Shown here piece by piece: positions 24,101 through 34,628 of a stretch of DNA of 64,000 nucleotides; position 1 is the stretch's first letter; every line of letters begins with the position of its first letter. This DNA comes from Anthopleura xanthogrammica. Taxonomy: Eukaryota; Cnidaria; Anthozoa; Actiniaria; Actiniidae. The stretch lies in assembly GCA_964019055.1 (NCBI GenBank), contig OZ025215.1, positions 5,869,770 through 5,933,769 on the forward strand, read 5' to 3'. The position numbers were made by a program, and so were the translations under genes. Under the pieces are notes generated by a model that made no database searches, was not told the origin of the DNA, and was given only the letters and a program-made list of their open reading frames with translations.

Positions 24101-27100
24101 AAGAAATCACAGAAATGCTTCCAAAATTTGATATTTCGATTTGCAAAGTTAGTACAAGTGCCAAAGAAATATATATTAAGCTACTACCTTATAATGAAAT
24201 CATGATTCATGAAACTAGTTTCACCGTGGCATTATAACAATCATAAACTGTATGCTTGCAAATTCTACGACTTGGACATATACTCCTTAATTTTTAGATA
24301 GCCTACAGTGAAGTTTGTTGGTAAAAAAGCAAATAATGTTTAGGATTTTTTTACTGACGACAACGTTAATTGAATTTGCTATCATGAGCTATATATTACG
24401 ACATTTCAGAGATGATTTAAAACTCTAAGACTTCAATTTTTTGGTAAGGGGGACATTGAATAATTTTCTGTATATTCAATAGGGTAATTAAACTGAGTTG
24501 TGAAAATGAAAAGAGCCTTGAAGCTCAGGGAAAATACAGGTTTATTCAATTAATATTTTCTAAGTTAGACATTAGTATTCCCTATATAGTGAATACTAAT
24601 AAGACCTTGAAACAAAAAGAAAACAAAAGTGTTGTAATCTTGTTTGTTAGGCTGATGGGCTTCCTGTGGCCCCTGAGAGACATGAGGGAACACCCCTTAG
24701 ATTGTGAACAGCCATCTTGAACAGCCTCGTGTGTTTGTACTTTTATTGAGTTAAAACTTGAAGTTATTTAGAATTAAAACACAACTTAACATGGTGTCAG
24801 AAGTAAACAAGAAGTGTTAGAAGAACTGAACACAAGTAGGTAAAAAAAAAAAAATGGCTGAAAACGACTCGCACCGGAGCCCAGGTCCATTGATTTTAGA
24901 TGCACAGGCGGCGGAAAACTGGAGGAAGTTTATCATGCAGTTCGGGATTTATCTAGTGGCGAAAGGAAAAGATGAAAAATCAGACAAAGTAAGGGTGAAT
25001 TTGTTGCTTAACTGTGCAGGACCGGATCCTATTGAGGAGTATAGTCATTTTGAATTCCACAAGGGAGAAGACAAAGAGGGTTATGAAGATGTATGCAAAA
25101 AATTCAAAGAACTCTGTGAGGGTGCAAAGAATGTCATCTATGAGCGGCTAGTGTTTAATCAGCGCAATCAGAAAGAGGGAGAAAGACTTGATAATTTTGT
25201 GAGCGAACTCAAGAGACTGCCCCTAACATGTGAGTTTGGAGCACTTAGAGATTCATTGATTAGGGATCGCATTGTTGGAGGAGTACTGTCAAACGAACTG
25301 AGAGGAGAACTGCTGAAAAGGCCAGACCTCACTCTTCAGAGTGCTCATGATTATTGCAGAACATACGAAGCAGCAGAACTACAGAAGTTCAAGTTTGGCT
25401 CACCTATTACTGGCACAGGGCAGTCAATGGGTGTTCATTATGTAAACGAAAAAGACAGAGACACTGCTCGCTTGTGTAAGTTTTGTGGATACCAGCACCC
25501 ATTCACCAAACCAAGTCGTTGCCCTGCTTTTAAAAAGAAGTGCAAAAAGTGTCACAAAGAAGGACATTTTGCAAAAGTCTGCCAAGAGTAGGTAAAGCAA
25601 AGACCACACGATGATGCAGAGAAACATGAGAGTGTTTTAACCAAGGAAGAACAGGATGAAAGTCAGGATATACATACGTATTTCAGATCTGTTGAAATTG
25701 GAAAGGTTACCAATACTAAAAATAGCAACAAGAGCTTGATCAATCTGACAATTGCAGGAAAAGAAGTCAGAATCAAAGCAGATACTGGTGCAGAAGCCAC
25801 AGTAATCCCACATCGTTTGTACAAGAGCATTACAAAGGCACCATTACAGAAAATACAGCAGCCCTTAAGAGGTTGGCTTGCAGCCAAGCCTATACATCCA
25901 AGGGGTTGTGTGCGCCTTCCAACCCAGTACAAGAACCGCAAGATGGATTTGTTGTACCTTGTTGTAGATGGAGAGTTTACACCCCTACTCAGTTGTGATG
26001 CTTGCTTAGACGTGGAGGTCCTCAAGTTCATGAATCTTGAACTGATAGATTTACCTCAACCCAAAGCGACGGATTCAGAAAAGAATCAAGATAGAAAGCA
26101 GATAAGTTTTGCGTCAGACCCAGTGCTGTGTGACTGTCTGGACTGTTTCAGTGACAAACCTGGTACCCTTCCAAATGCAGTACATTTAGAGATTGATCCC
26201 TCAGTGCCTCCAGTGATACATCCCCCAAGGAAAATCCCAATTGCACTCCTAGAACCAGCACGAGAAAAGCTTAAGGAAATGGAAGAGGATGGCATTATTG
26301 TAAAGGAGGAGGAACATTCACCCTGGGTGTCATCAATGCTTGTGATTGACAAAAGGAAAGGGAAAGACAGGAGCAATCCACCATCAAAAGACAGTGTAAG
26401 AATTTGCATTGACCCAAGGGATCTGAATAAGGCCCTCAAGAGACCCCATTACCCAATGGTGACTGTAAAACAAGTAGCCAACCGACTATCTGGTGCAGCA
26501 CGTTTCACGACTCTTGATGCCTGCAGTGGATATTGGCAGCTTCCAGTTGATGAGGAGAGCTCAAAACTCCTTACATTCAATACTCCATGGGGAAGATATC
26601 GATTTACAAGACTCCCTTTTGGTATAAGTTCAGCCCCTGAAATTTATCAAAGGGAGATGGACAGACTCTTTAGTGGGGTCCCAGTGGAAATTATAGTGGA
26701 TGACTTCCTGATTCATGGTCTAGACAACAGGGACATTGATGAGAAATTGACACGAGTACTCGAAAGGAGCCGAGAAGTGGGGTTAAAACTCAACCCTAAG
26801 AAAGTGAAACTTCGAGTCCCAGAAGTCAGTTATGTTGGACATGTATTCTCATCCAAAGGCCTGAAACCTGACCCTGAGAAGATAAGAGCCATTGATGAGA
26901 TGCCACACCCCACAGATAAAGCAGGTGTTCTGCGATTCTTAGGAACTATCAATTACCTAGACAAGTTCATTGAGCATAAAGCTGACCTACAAGGACCCAT
27001 CTCTCAACTAACGCAGAAAGAAGCAGCTTTTGTGTGGGAGAAACCACAACAAGAGGCCTAAGACCGTCTGAAATCTGTCATCACAAGTGCACCCGTCTTA

Positions 27101-30100
27101 GCATATTTTGACAATGAGAAGGAAACAGTGTTAAATGTAGATGCAAGTGGCACTGGACTTGGTGCTGTGATCATGCAGGAAGGGAAGCCAATTGCATTTA
27201 GTTCAAAGACTTTATCTCCTTGTGAGAGGAGATATGCCAACATCGAACGAGAGCTCTTAGCAATACTATGGGGAGCACAGAAATTTCACACGTACGTGTA
27301 TGGACGGCGAGTCATTGTGGAAACAGACCACAGGCCATTAGAAGCGATTTTTCTAAAACCACTGAATGAGTCCCCTCCACGACTACAAAGGATGCTATTA
27401 AAACTGACCAAGTATGATCTTCATGTGCGCTATGTCCCTGGAAAGCTACAAGCTATCTCTGATTGCCTGAGTAGAGCCCCCTTAGATGAAACACAACCGA
27501 TCAGTGAACACGAAGATGTTATTGGTGTAAATCTGATTGAGGATCTTGGATTGGAAAACAGCACACTACTGAGATTCAAGGATGTGTCAAACAAGGATGA
27601 AACCACAAGAGTTTTAATGGAATATGTGCTAAAGGGCTGGCCACCAGAGAAAGATCAAGTTGACGAGTTGGCCAAAGAATACTGGAGCTACAAGGAAGAG
27701 CTGAGTGTTGAGGATGGGTTGCTTTTCAAATCTGACCGCATTGTTGTTCCAAGGGCATTAAGAGCTGAAGTGCTGGAAGAAATTCATGGAGCACACATGG
27801 GAGAAACCAAAAGCATCAGTTTCGCCAGAGACTATGTGTTCTGGCCCTCAATGACAGCCCATATCAAGGATAAAGTGAGCTCCTGCGCTATTTGTAATGC
27901 ATTCCGCCACCAACAACAGAGAGAGTCATTACATCCACATGACATCCCGGGATTACCATGGCAAGTAGTTGGAACTGACCTTTTTCAATACGGTGGACAC
28001 TCGTACCTACTAGTCACTGACTTTTATTCAAAGTATTTTGAAATAGAGTTGCTTCGCCAAACTACTGCCACATGTGTCATTAACAACATGAAGAAAATAT
28101 TCGCACGTTTTGGAATACCAACTGAAGTCGTTAGTGACAATGGGTCACAATACAGCAACACTAGAAACTTGTTTAACAGTAGCCATGAGTTCAAAAGGTT
28201 TGCAGAAGAGTGGGGATTCCGCCATACAACCAGCTCACCAGAGTACCCCCAGTCAAACGGAGCTGCAGAACGAGCTGTTCAGACTGCAAAGAGAATCCTA
28301 AAGAAGGCTGCAGCAGATAATAAAGACCCATTTGAAGGACTTCTGAAGTACAGAAACACCCCATTTGAAGATATTGGGGTCTCGCCTACTCAACTCCTGA
28401 TGAGTCGACGAACTCGAACAACACTACCAACTCACAGACGCCTTTTGGTACCACAAGCTGTGGAACCTAACCGGGTCATGAAGGCACTCAAGCAGCGTCA
28501 GGAGGTGTCAAAGACGCACTATGATAAACACAGTCGAGACCTACCGCCTCTACAAGAGGGAGACAAAGTACGGATACGTCCAAACCAAGCGAAGAAATGG
28601 CGTAAAACAGAAGTTCTACCCAGATCCTACATAGTACAGGATGAACAAGGGCGTATTTACAGGAGAAATAGAAGGCAAATCATTGCAGTTCCAAATGATC
28701 AACACATGATACCACAGTTAAGTAGAAACTGTATGAGTCCTCGACTCCAAGACCCTCCAGCCAAAACAGGGGACAAGAAACCACAGTCAGTGCTACCAGC
28801 ACCGCTATCTGAGGCACCCAAAGAGTTGGTGCATCCATCACCCATGACAACACGTTCAGGGCGAGTGATCAAGAAGCCTCAAAGACTCATTGAACAATAT
28901 TAGGAGAAGGGAAATGTTGTAATCTTGTTTGTTAGGCTGATGGGCTTTCTGTGGCCCCTGAGAGACATGAGGGAACACCCCTTAGATTGTGAACAGCCAT
29001 CTTGAACAGCCTCGTGTGTTTGTACTTTTATTGAGTTAAAACTTGAAGTTATTTAGAATTAAAACAACTTAACAAAAAGACCTTATTAGTATTCTCTATA
29101 TAGGGAATACTAATGTCTAGCTTAGAGAATACTAATTAATAACCCCGTATTTTCCCTGTGCTTCAAGGCCCCCACCACTTGACACCCTAGTTTCTCTATG
29201 GGATATAGAGCATTGAAATACTGATTGCTGATTGGTCGAGTGAGTATGACTATATTCTACTGAGAATTATGCGTTCCATTTTCTGGCTCCCAGAACTCTA
29301 CTGCATGATTACCTGATGACCTTTGACTAAGTTATTCATATTTTGCCTAGCCCTGTGCTAAACCGGATTTAAACATATTTCTTTCTCCTGTTCAGGTTGT
29401 TCTAGTCACAGTGTTGGTATACCAAGTACTAGTTTGGTACCTGATCACAGGTTTACGGCAACATCCTTTACTGGTGTTTACTCACCTTCTAAAGGGAGAG
29501 TGGGTGCTAGCACAGCCTGGGCCCCGAGTACAAGCAACACCGCTAATGATTATTATCAGGTTGATCTTGGTGGTATGTTCCACATATGTGTTGTAGCTAC
29601 TCAGGGGAGTGGGGAGAGTAACAAGAATCAGTGGGTGAAAAAGTATGAGTTGTCGTACTCAAAAAACAACGTGCTGTGGACAACATATCACAACAAGTCT
29701 GGAGAAAAGGAGGTAATACATAGAGACCCGCCATTATGTACAAATTTAAATATAATTTCTGCACCAGAATCATCTTCAATTCTCAAGAGATTTTTTTCTC
29801 CAAATTGACTTAGTTGAATTGTTAATTGCTGAAGTAAATGCACCTAACCCTGACTTCCAATTTTATATTAAACCTATAATGTTGTGAAGCACTTCTGTGA
29901 AGAAAAAAATTGATATTTCAATAAACACCTGATTTTTAATTTCAATTTAACGTTTGATAGTTTTGGTCCCACGACCATGTTTTAAAACCTAGGGAACTGG
30001 GTTCTAGTGTGACGCATATCCCGGTATTTCGTGCATGTGTAGAGACGCAAAGTAAGGATACATTTCTTCTTAAACTAGTGGCAAGGAAACACATTTTTTT

Positions 30101-33100
30101 GCACAAAAAGTAAACAATGATATAGCTTTAACTTACGGTTTTTATAGGAACACCTTCCACTTGTTTACCTGTGTTAGACTTACTAATACTTTCGAATACA
30201 CACATATTCTTGTTACTTCTATAGAAAGTAACTTTCCCTGAACATATAATCACAGTCCTTTAAAATAGATGGATTCAGAGCCAAATGAAAAAAAATTATT
30301 TCGGTTGAGAGATTTTGATAGTAGAATACGGTTACAGTGAACTTTTTGATTTTGGACTTCGATGAATAGCAATCGAAACATGCATTGAGTCACTGGCATC
30401 ACAGTCCCTCATACCTTACATTTTTGTGTTTATGATTGACAGTTCAGCGGTAACAAAGACAGGACCACAATCGTTGCCAATGCAATAGACAACCCATCCA
30501 AAGCCAGGTTTGTTCGTGTACGTCCAACAGAATACCAAGAATGGAAGATGCTAAGAGTGGATTTCAAAGGACTCCGTTTAGGTAAGAAATCTCAAAGTAT
30601 TCTGCATTATCGCATGTCATACGATTTCGCAGAAGCTAAGGTATAAAATTTAACTTTTGTCCATTCTGTTCAAGGTTGCATCGCGTCGCTTGGTCTTGAA
30701 AATTCACAAATACCGGACTCAAAGATTACGTCATCTTCTTATTGGCGTACGTATGCTCCATCACTTGGCCGTCTGTATGGCAGCTCATCATGGTGCAGCC
30801 CCACAATAGCCAATACCGAATTCATACAGGTTGACCTTGGGCAGATCAAGACAGTGACAGGTATTGCAACACAAGGTAACACAGCTGTTAATGCATGGGT
30901 GACGTCATACAAAGTGAGCTACAGCTTTGATAACACAACTTGGAACGAGTACAAAGAAGGACAGGTTGTCAAGGTAATATAGCCTGGTCTTAGATATCTC
31001 TTCCTCATTCATGTTGTATCTCGGCATGTTCATTTAGTACATCTAGTACTGGCTACTTTCAATTCTCTACACAATCCATAGAGAACCCGTCTCCGGTGCG
31101 TCAGCATCGTGCATTAGCGATTTTCATTTCTGAGAAGGGTTCCCTGTGTCTTTAGATCAATGACACGTGACAAGATCATAGTAATAGCAATCTGTTACTA
31201 GGGTCGCGGTAAAATGCGGAAACTGAAACGGCGGAAAGCGGAAAGCGGAAATTCGATACATTTCATTATACTCCATTTTCGTACAAGAATCAACATAAAT
31301 TGAAATTCAATACATTTTATAATACTCAAATTTTCGTAAGAGAATCAACATGAATTTTTGAAACTTCAGAAATACTCATGTTTTACGATAAAGAATCGAA
31401 AACATATCTATGAAATTAAACCGGACAAATAATAGGCGCTGTACGCGGGTTTATTCTATATGCCGGCGCTGACTGATGATCATCATTAATGTCAATGTCA
31501 CGCACTCTGTCTAATTTCTACAAAACCCTCCACAAAAACTACGTTCACGCGGAGGGGAGATGCTTTTTTGATCCCGAGAAACCTATAATTTAAGTTTAAC
31601 TTGTTTTTGATCCAATGAACGACTTTCTGTATTCACTTTTCTCTTTAATTCTGTCTTTGCTACTTGGACGTCAAATATCACGTGACAAATTAGCACAAAA
31701 AATTACTTAGCATTTTTCGCTGAAGTTTACCGTGAAGTCATATCGTTTCTCTTCATTGATATGGGTTTTATTTACGACTTTAGCACACTACTACCTTTAT
31801 ATCGGCGATGAATAAGTGCGTTATCCTATTACAGAACGACAAGCGGTATTTTATGTCTCTTTTTACGCGACGAGGAAACCGCAACATAAATATGATCTTT
31901 TTACGTGTCTTTGAGCTAAAGAGGCCGCCTGGTTTCCTGTGCACATTAGATATAGTTTGTTGTTCAAATATTGATAAAAGCTATTCACACATACATTTCT
32001 TATATATGTCCTGTTTCCTTATAGAGTTTAGAAGGCAACACCAATAGCAATGGCGTCAGAGTCAACTGGTTAGGTCATCCAATTGCAGCACGTTATGTTA
32101 GAATAACTCCTCAGACCCACAAAAGTAGAAAGTGTTTGCGGTTTGATTTGTATGGGTGCGATGTCTGTAAGTTATACGGATGCGTTATTAGGATTCTTAC
32201 TTCTTATGGGAATATATTCAATTCTTTTCAGTAATGTTATATTAATTTTGCAATTTCTGTGTCATTTCAGTCGTTGTCCCAAAAGTAATTTTAGATACTG
32301 CTGACCTCATCCTTCCAAGCATCAAAGGAAGTTCCAGTACATTAACATGTAGTGTACTTGGTGAACCAACACCTGACATACAGTGGTTTAACCATGGAAC
32401 AAAGATCAACGGTGCAACACAATCAACACTACAAGTACAGTTTATCTCTGCTGAAGACGTGGTGTCCAAGTACAATTGTACAAGACAAGATCCCAACACA
32501 CGAGCTGTAGTCTGTAACACGTTTTACAAGTGTAAAATAGTAAACCCAAGCCACTTGCCTAGTGAAGGGATTAAAGAGACGACCGCAGTGAAAGTGACGA
32601 TATTCTTGAGTAAGTCAATAAATATAATATTTTAATACTACTACTAAGAATACCGTCAGCATAGCTTCAAACAACATAGTGAGATAATGATTTAATAGTA
32701 AAACCTTTCCCTAATTCGCTTGAATGACCACAGAACAAAAGATTCAAGTCGAGGCTGGAGTTTTCAAATCCATACATTTACTGCATTAATTTTGTCTACT
32801 CCAACCTATCCATTGTGCACGATATATTTTATCTGTGATTTTTAAAAAGTGTGACTACTATAATCGTACCAGGGTCACTTAGACAGCGAAAACCAATCAA
32901 AATGTAGAATAAAAGCCAAGAATTCCAACTTTGACTAGTCGAGCCAATCAGAGACCATCAAAAACCAATAGCATTTCAACATTGAATCCACCCGATGCAA
33001 TAAAACTTATTCAGATTCCCATGAGTAAAAGACGTGCTGTCCACCTTTCTGATTGGCTCAAATAGCCAAAGTTGGAATGCTTTGTTTTCATTCTACATTT

Positions 33101-34222
33101 TGATTAGTTCTCGGGTTCTCGCTGTCTAAGTGGCCCCGGTTATAGTATTCGCACTGTAAACTATGTTTTTGCAGAATGAGATATAAGTCTTTTGGTTCCT
33201 TAAATTTATCTCCTTTGTATGTAGATGTCCCGAAAGCCCCAAATGTGACAGCACAACCAAACAAGAGGTCGATAACACTAAGCTGGACAACAATGACTGC
33301 TTCTGATGACGTTGGCACTATCACCTCGTACACCATACAACTTCATAATCAGACTTCAATCAAGACCTACACTGTGCAGCATCCTGCTTCTACATACACC
33401 ATAAAATATCCCACACCTTACAGCATCAAAATGAATGCTATTAGTGCTGTTGGGCAAGGGCTGTGGAGTAGTTGGCTGAATGTTACAACATTGATTGATG
33501 GTAATTGTGTACAGTGATGTTTATAAGCTTATTTATAGGAAAATCAAGATTGACCACCGAGTGTCATAAGTTGTGCTCACGACTTAAGTTTAACAATTCG
33601 TTGATGGTTTCTAGAAAACTTACCTTTAATTTCCTATTAATGTGTCCAAGTCTAGAGTCGGTAGAGTAGGACAAAGAAATACCATTTCTTATCAGCTGAC
33701 AGTACATTTTTTAAAACACTCTAAAAACACTCGAGAAGTCAAAGAAAAACACTCGGCTGCGCCTCGTGTTTCTCTACGACTTCTCTCTTGCTCTACAACT
33801 CCCAGCGTGTTTATATCCCAGTATATATTAGACACGCGCGCCGTTTTACATTCCTTAAAGATAGTCTCGCTTTTGTTTATATATTTAAAAAAACACTAAG
33901 TGTGATAGCGAGACATAAAAATTGACTCATTGTTTTAACTTAACGTATTATTTCAGACATGGTTCCAACAAAATATTCCAATTCAACTATCTGGGCTTTA
34001 GAAGGCAACGATGTCACTCTTAGCTGTTATACAAGTGGAGATGAGCCAATAAAATACACTTGGAGAAAATCGGGATCTCTCTTACTCGATAGCTCCGTAG
34101 CGAAGGCAAGAGGTGACGACTTGGTTGTTAGACTTCAAAGTGACAGGGACTTTGGTACCTACATCTGTATGCTTCAAACAGTGAAGAAACGATTGTTTAC
34201 AGAATCAACAGAGTGCAATTGA
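18103..34222 (+). CDS. DISC-1: discoidin/Ig/FN3 receptor, frameshifted in its second Ig domain
   Basis: Exons: 18103-18190, 19076-19386, 19821-19959, 21679-21980, 22673-22823, 29396-29712, 30443-30581, 30675-30973, 32025-32166, 32271-32609, 33225-33500 and 33957-34282, then 34629-35098. All junctions are GT-AG with consistent phases. Order: signal peptide, four discoidin domains, Ig, FN3, Ig, membrane segment, tail. Each discoidin domain is encoded by two exons with a phase 1-0-1 pattern and begins with a cysteine. Compared with DISC-2, one A is missing near 34169 just after YIC in the second Ig domain. The frame then stops at 34220-34222, giving 922 residues without a membrane segment. If the deletion is real, the product would be secreted or degraded; if it is an assembly error, the receptor is complete. 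The family is a cell-surface adhesion or recognition receptor; no close named orthologue was recognised. Confidence 0.82.
19076..19959 (+). CDS. DISC-1 exons 2-3, discoidin domain 1
   Basis: Exon 2 (19076-19386) starts GCADTTIGVENK and holds YLQIDLGLPYVICAVATQG, the discoidin core strand. Exon 3 (19821-19959) ends RYIRFIPTLY...GIYGYLKG. The intervening 434-nt intron is open in another frame, which is incidental. Confidence 0.85.
20245..21265. mobile_element. ~1 kb foldback element in DISC-1 intron 3
   Basis: A left arm (20258-20545) and a right arm (20945-21255) of about 290 bp each are inverted copies: CTCATAAATGCACTCGATTG at the left end faces GCATTTATGAG at the right end. The central ~400 bp is unrelated. 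A third, direct partial copy of the right arm follows at 21256-21375. No transposase frame is present. Confidence 0.85.
21679..22823 (+). CDS. DISC-1 exons 4-5, discoidin domain 2
   Basis: Exon 4 (21679-21980) starts ACENVPLGMASGAIQDG, a textbook discoidin opening, and includes YLQIDLGSSHLICAVATQG. Exon 5 (22673-22823) contains RYLRFVPKIYRT and EIYGY. The intron between them carries tandem copies of the end of exon 4. Confidence 0.88.
21890..22450 (+). repeat. 112-117-bp tandem repeat of the exon 4 end and its donor site
   Basis: The motif GATCAGTGGGTGAAGACG starts new units at 22009, 22121, 22233 and 22350; the original lies in the exon at 21897, and a stub recurs at 22578. Each unit retains the last ~85 coding bases, the donor GTAATG and about 25 bases of intron. 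The inverted array at 63640-64000 shows that the expansion predates the inverted duplication. Confidence 0.92.
22979..23108. repeat. Palindrome with ~57-bp arms
   Basis: GGTTAGAGAATAAACGCGAG faces its inverted copy ending at 23105, with an 11-bp loop near GCCCGAGTGGC. It sits at the left end of the composite insertion. Confidence 0.85.
23503..23646. repeat. Second palindrome in the composite insertion
   Basis: GGAAAATATTTGGCTCGAGG and its inverted copy lie ~70 bp apart around CGCTGCGCTCG, with outer arms GACTGAG near 23505 and 23640. Confidence 0.8.
24630..24793 (+). repeat. 5' LTR
   Basis: 164 bp, starting TGTTGTAATC and ending ACTTAACA (TG...CA termini). Confidence 0.93.
24794..24808 (+). 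promoter_or_regulatory. Primer-binding site
   Basis: TGGTGTCAGAAG directly follows the LTR, the usual place and style of a tRNA 3'-end complement. The tRNA species is not assigned. Confidence 0.75.
24854..25591 (+). CDS. gag: gypsy gag
   Basis: 245 residues from ATG at 24854. The central part has the retrotransposon gag signature (RLVFNQRNQ, GERLDNFVSELKRL, LRDSLIRDRIVGG). The C terminus holds a zinc-knuckle region with CKFCGYQHP and CKKCHKEGHFAKVC (CCHC type) for RNA packaging. It stops at TAG 25589-25591 and the same frame remains open downstream into pol without any other stop. Confidence 0.93.
   Translation: MAENDSHRSPGPLILDAQAAENWRKFIMQFGIYLVAKGKDEKSDKVRVNLLLNCAGPDPIEEYSHFEFHKGEDKEGYEDVCKKFKELCEGAKNVIYERLVFNQRNQKEGERLDNFVSELKRLPLTCEFGALRDSLIRDRIVGGVLSNELRGELLKRPDLTLQSAHDYCRTYEAAELQKFKFGSPITGTGQSMGVHYVNEKDRDTARLCKFCGYQHPFTKPSRCPAFKKKCKKCHKEGHFAKVCQE
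25592..28903 (+). pseudogene. pol: gypsy pol with one internal stop
   Basis: The frame is the same as gag. Protease: KADTGAEATVIP near 25780-25810. Reverse transcriptase: from about 26230, with FTTLDACSGYWQLP and catalytic IVDDFLIHG near 26690-26720. A TAA at 27059-27061 then breaks the frame between the RT and RNase H domains. RNase H: NVDASGTGLGAV and ETDHRPLEAI (27131-27350). Integrase: HGAHMG...CAICNAF zinc region, then catalytic D (VGTDLFQ), D (VSDNGSQY) and E (SNGAAERAV). The ORF ends at TAG 28901-28903, just before the polypurine tract. All catalytic residues of each enzyme look intact; only the single TAA is disabling. Confidence 0.93.
28903..28914 (+). promoter_or_regulatory. Polypurine tract
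   Basis: GGAGAAGGGAAA immediately precedes the 3' LTR, as needed for plus-strand priming. Confidence 0.85.
28915..29074 (+). repeat. 3' LTR
   Basis: 160 bp, same termini as the 5' LTR; one substitution and a 4-bp deletion distinguish it. Confidence 0.93.
29396..30581 (+). CDS. DISC-1 exons 6-7, discoidin domain 3
   Basis: Exon 6 (29396-29712) starts SCSSHSVGIPSTSLVPDH and holds YYQVDLGGMFHICVVATQG. Exon 7 (30443-30581) holds RFVRVRPTEYQEW. The DISC-2 counterparts have identical lengths (317 and 139 nt). Confidence 0.87.
30675..32166 (+). CDS. DISC-1 exons 8-9, discoidin domain 4
   Basis: Exon 8 (30675-30973) begins GCIASLGLENSQIPDSKITS and contains FIQVDLGQIKTVTGIATQG. Exon 9 (32025-32166) contains ARYVRITPQTH and ends DLYGCDV. 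The intron has ~600 bp (31201-31809) that DISC-2 lacks. Confidence 0.88.
32271..32609 (+). CDS. DISC-1 exon 10, Ig domain 1
   Basis: An Ig-like domain with LTCSVLGEPTPDIQWF (first Cys and Trp) followed by further cysteines NCTRQD, VVCNTFYKCKI. The extra cysteine pair is unusual for an I-set domain. DISC-2 has the same exon at 60357-60019. Confidence 0.82.
32850..33170. mobile_element. MITE-like inverted repeat in DISC-1 intron 10
   Basis: GGTCACTTAGACAGCGAAAA at 32874 and its inverted form around 33120-33140 bound ~320 bp with ~90-bp arms. It is also present in DISC-2 (59505-59790), so it predates the duplication. Confidence 0.7.
33225..33500 (+). CDS. DISC-1 exon 11, fibronectin type III domain
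   Basis: VPKAPNVTAQPNKRSITLSW, YTIQLHNQ, YSIKMNAISAVGQGLWSSW: Pro-rich start, Trp core, Tyr and the SxxVGxGxxS end of FN3. 276 nt, phase 1 to 1, a cleanly exchangeable module. Confidence 0.88.
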
Positions 34223-34282
34223 AGAAATACATGACGCGGAATCCTGATACATGTAAAAGGAGTGAAAGCAAGGCAATGGAAG
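33957..34282 (+). CDS. DISC-1 exon 12, Ig domain 2 with a one-base deletion
   Basis: VTLSCYTSGDEPIKYTWRK and DFGTYIC are the Ig cysteines and Trp. Immediately after YIC the exon is one base shorter than in DISC-2 (326 versus 327 nt) and the frame is lost. Confidence 0.85.
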
Positions 34283-34628
34283 GTAACATCCTATCCACAT
34301 ATAGCTGTTACAATATATTTTCACATTTTCTAGCTACACTCCAGTCCATTAGCAGGGACTGCGGATAGGTTTCATTTGATATGGAGTTAGAAAGATAACC
34401 AGCCGTCAGCACAAAGTCTTTATAATATACCTTATTTGGAAGTTTGACAGTACATGTAAATTCTGTAAATGCTCTTTTCGGTAACCGTCCTTTTCACAAT
34501 CTAATACCAAAAAAATTGAATAATACACCATACCAAATGAAATAACTCATGGTATAAGATGTGTAAATTTCATCACGGTTGTTTATCATCTGATGCAATA
34601 GTCATGTGATGTTTTGATTTCTTAACAG

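Larger units (their letters stand above)
24630..29074 (+). mobile_element. Ty3/gypsy LTR retrotransposon, nearly intact
   Basis: Structure: 5' LTR 24630-24793, primer-binding site, gag, pol, polypurine tract, 3' LTR 28915-29074. A perfect 5-bp target duplication AAAAG flanks it (24625-24629 and 29075-29079). The LTRs differ by one substitution and a 4-bp ACAC indel, which means a young insertion. Pol order is protease, reverse transcriptase, RNase H, integrase, which defines the Ty3/gypsy group. A TAA at 27059-27061 interrupts pol, so this copy is probably non-autonomous. No envelope frame is present. Confidence 0.95.
24475..29165. mobile_element. Foldback element split by the gypsy insertion
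   Basis: GACATTAGTATTCCCTATAT (24567) upstream of the gypsy element is matched inverted at 29085-29115 downstream, and GGGAAAATAC at 24530 is matched by GTATTTTCCC at 29148. Removing the gypsy element and one AAAAG restores a palindrome of about 240 bp. Confidence 0.7.
22974..29260. mobile_element. 6.3 kb composite insertion in DISC-1 intron 5
   Basis: DISC-2 has an uninterrupted sequence (empty site, minus strand at 63284-63279) where DISC-1 has this block. The hexamer TTCTAC flanks both sides (22968-22973 and 29255-29260) and looks like a target-site duplication. Inside are two short palindromes, a further foldback split by the gypsy element, and the gypsy element itself. Confidence 0.8.

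Noticed and set aside
27128..28903. Second pol ORF treated as a separate gene
   Set aside because: It is in the same frame as the upstream pol segment and begins mid-RNase H; a single TAA separates them, so it is one interrupted pol.
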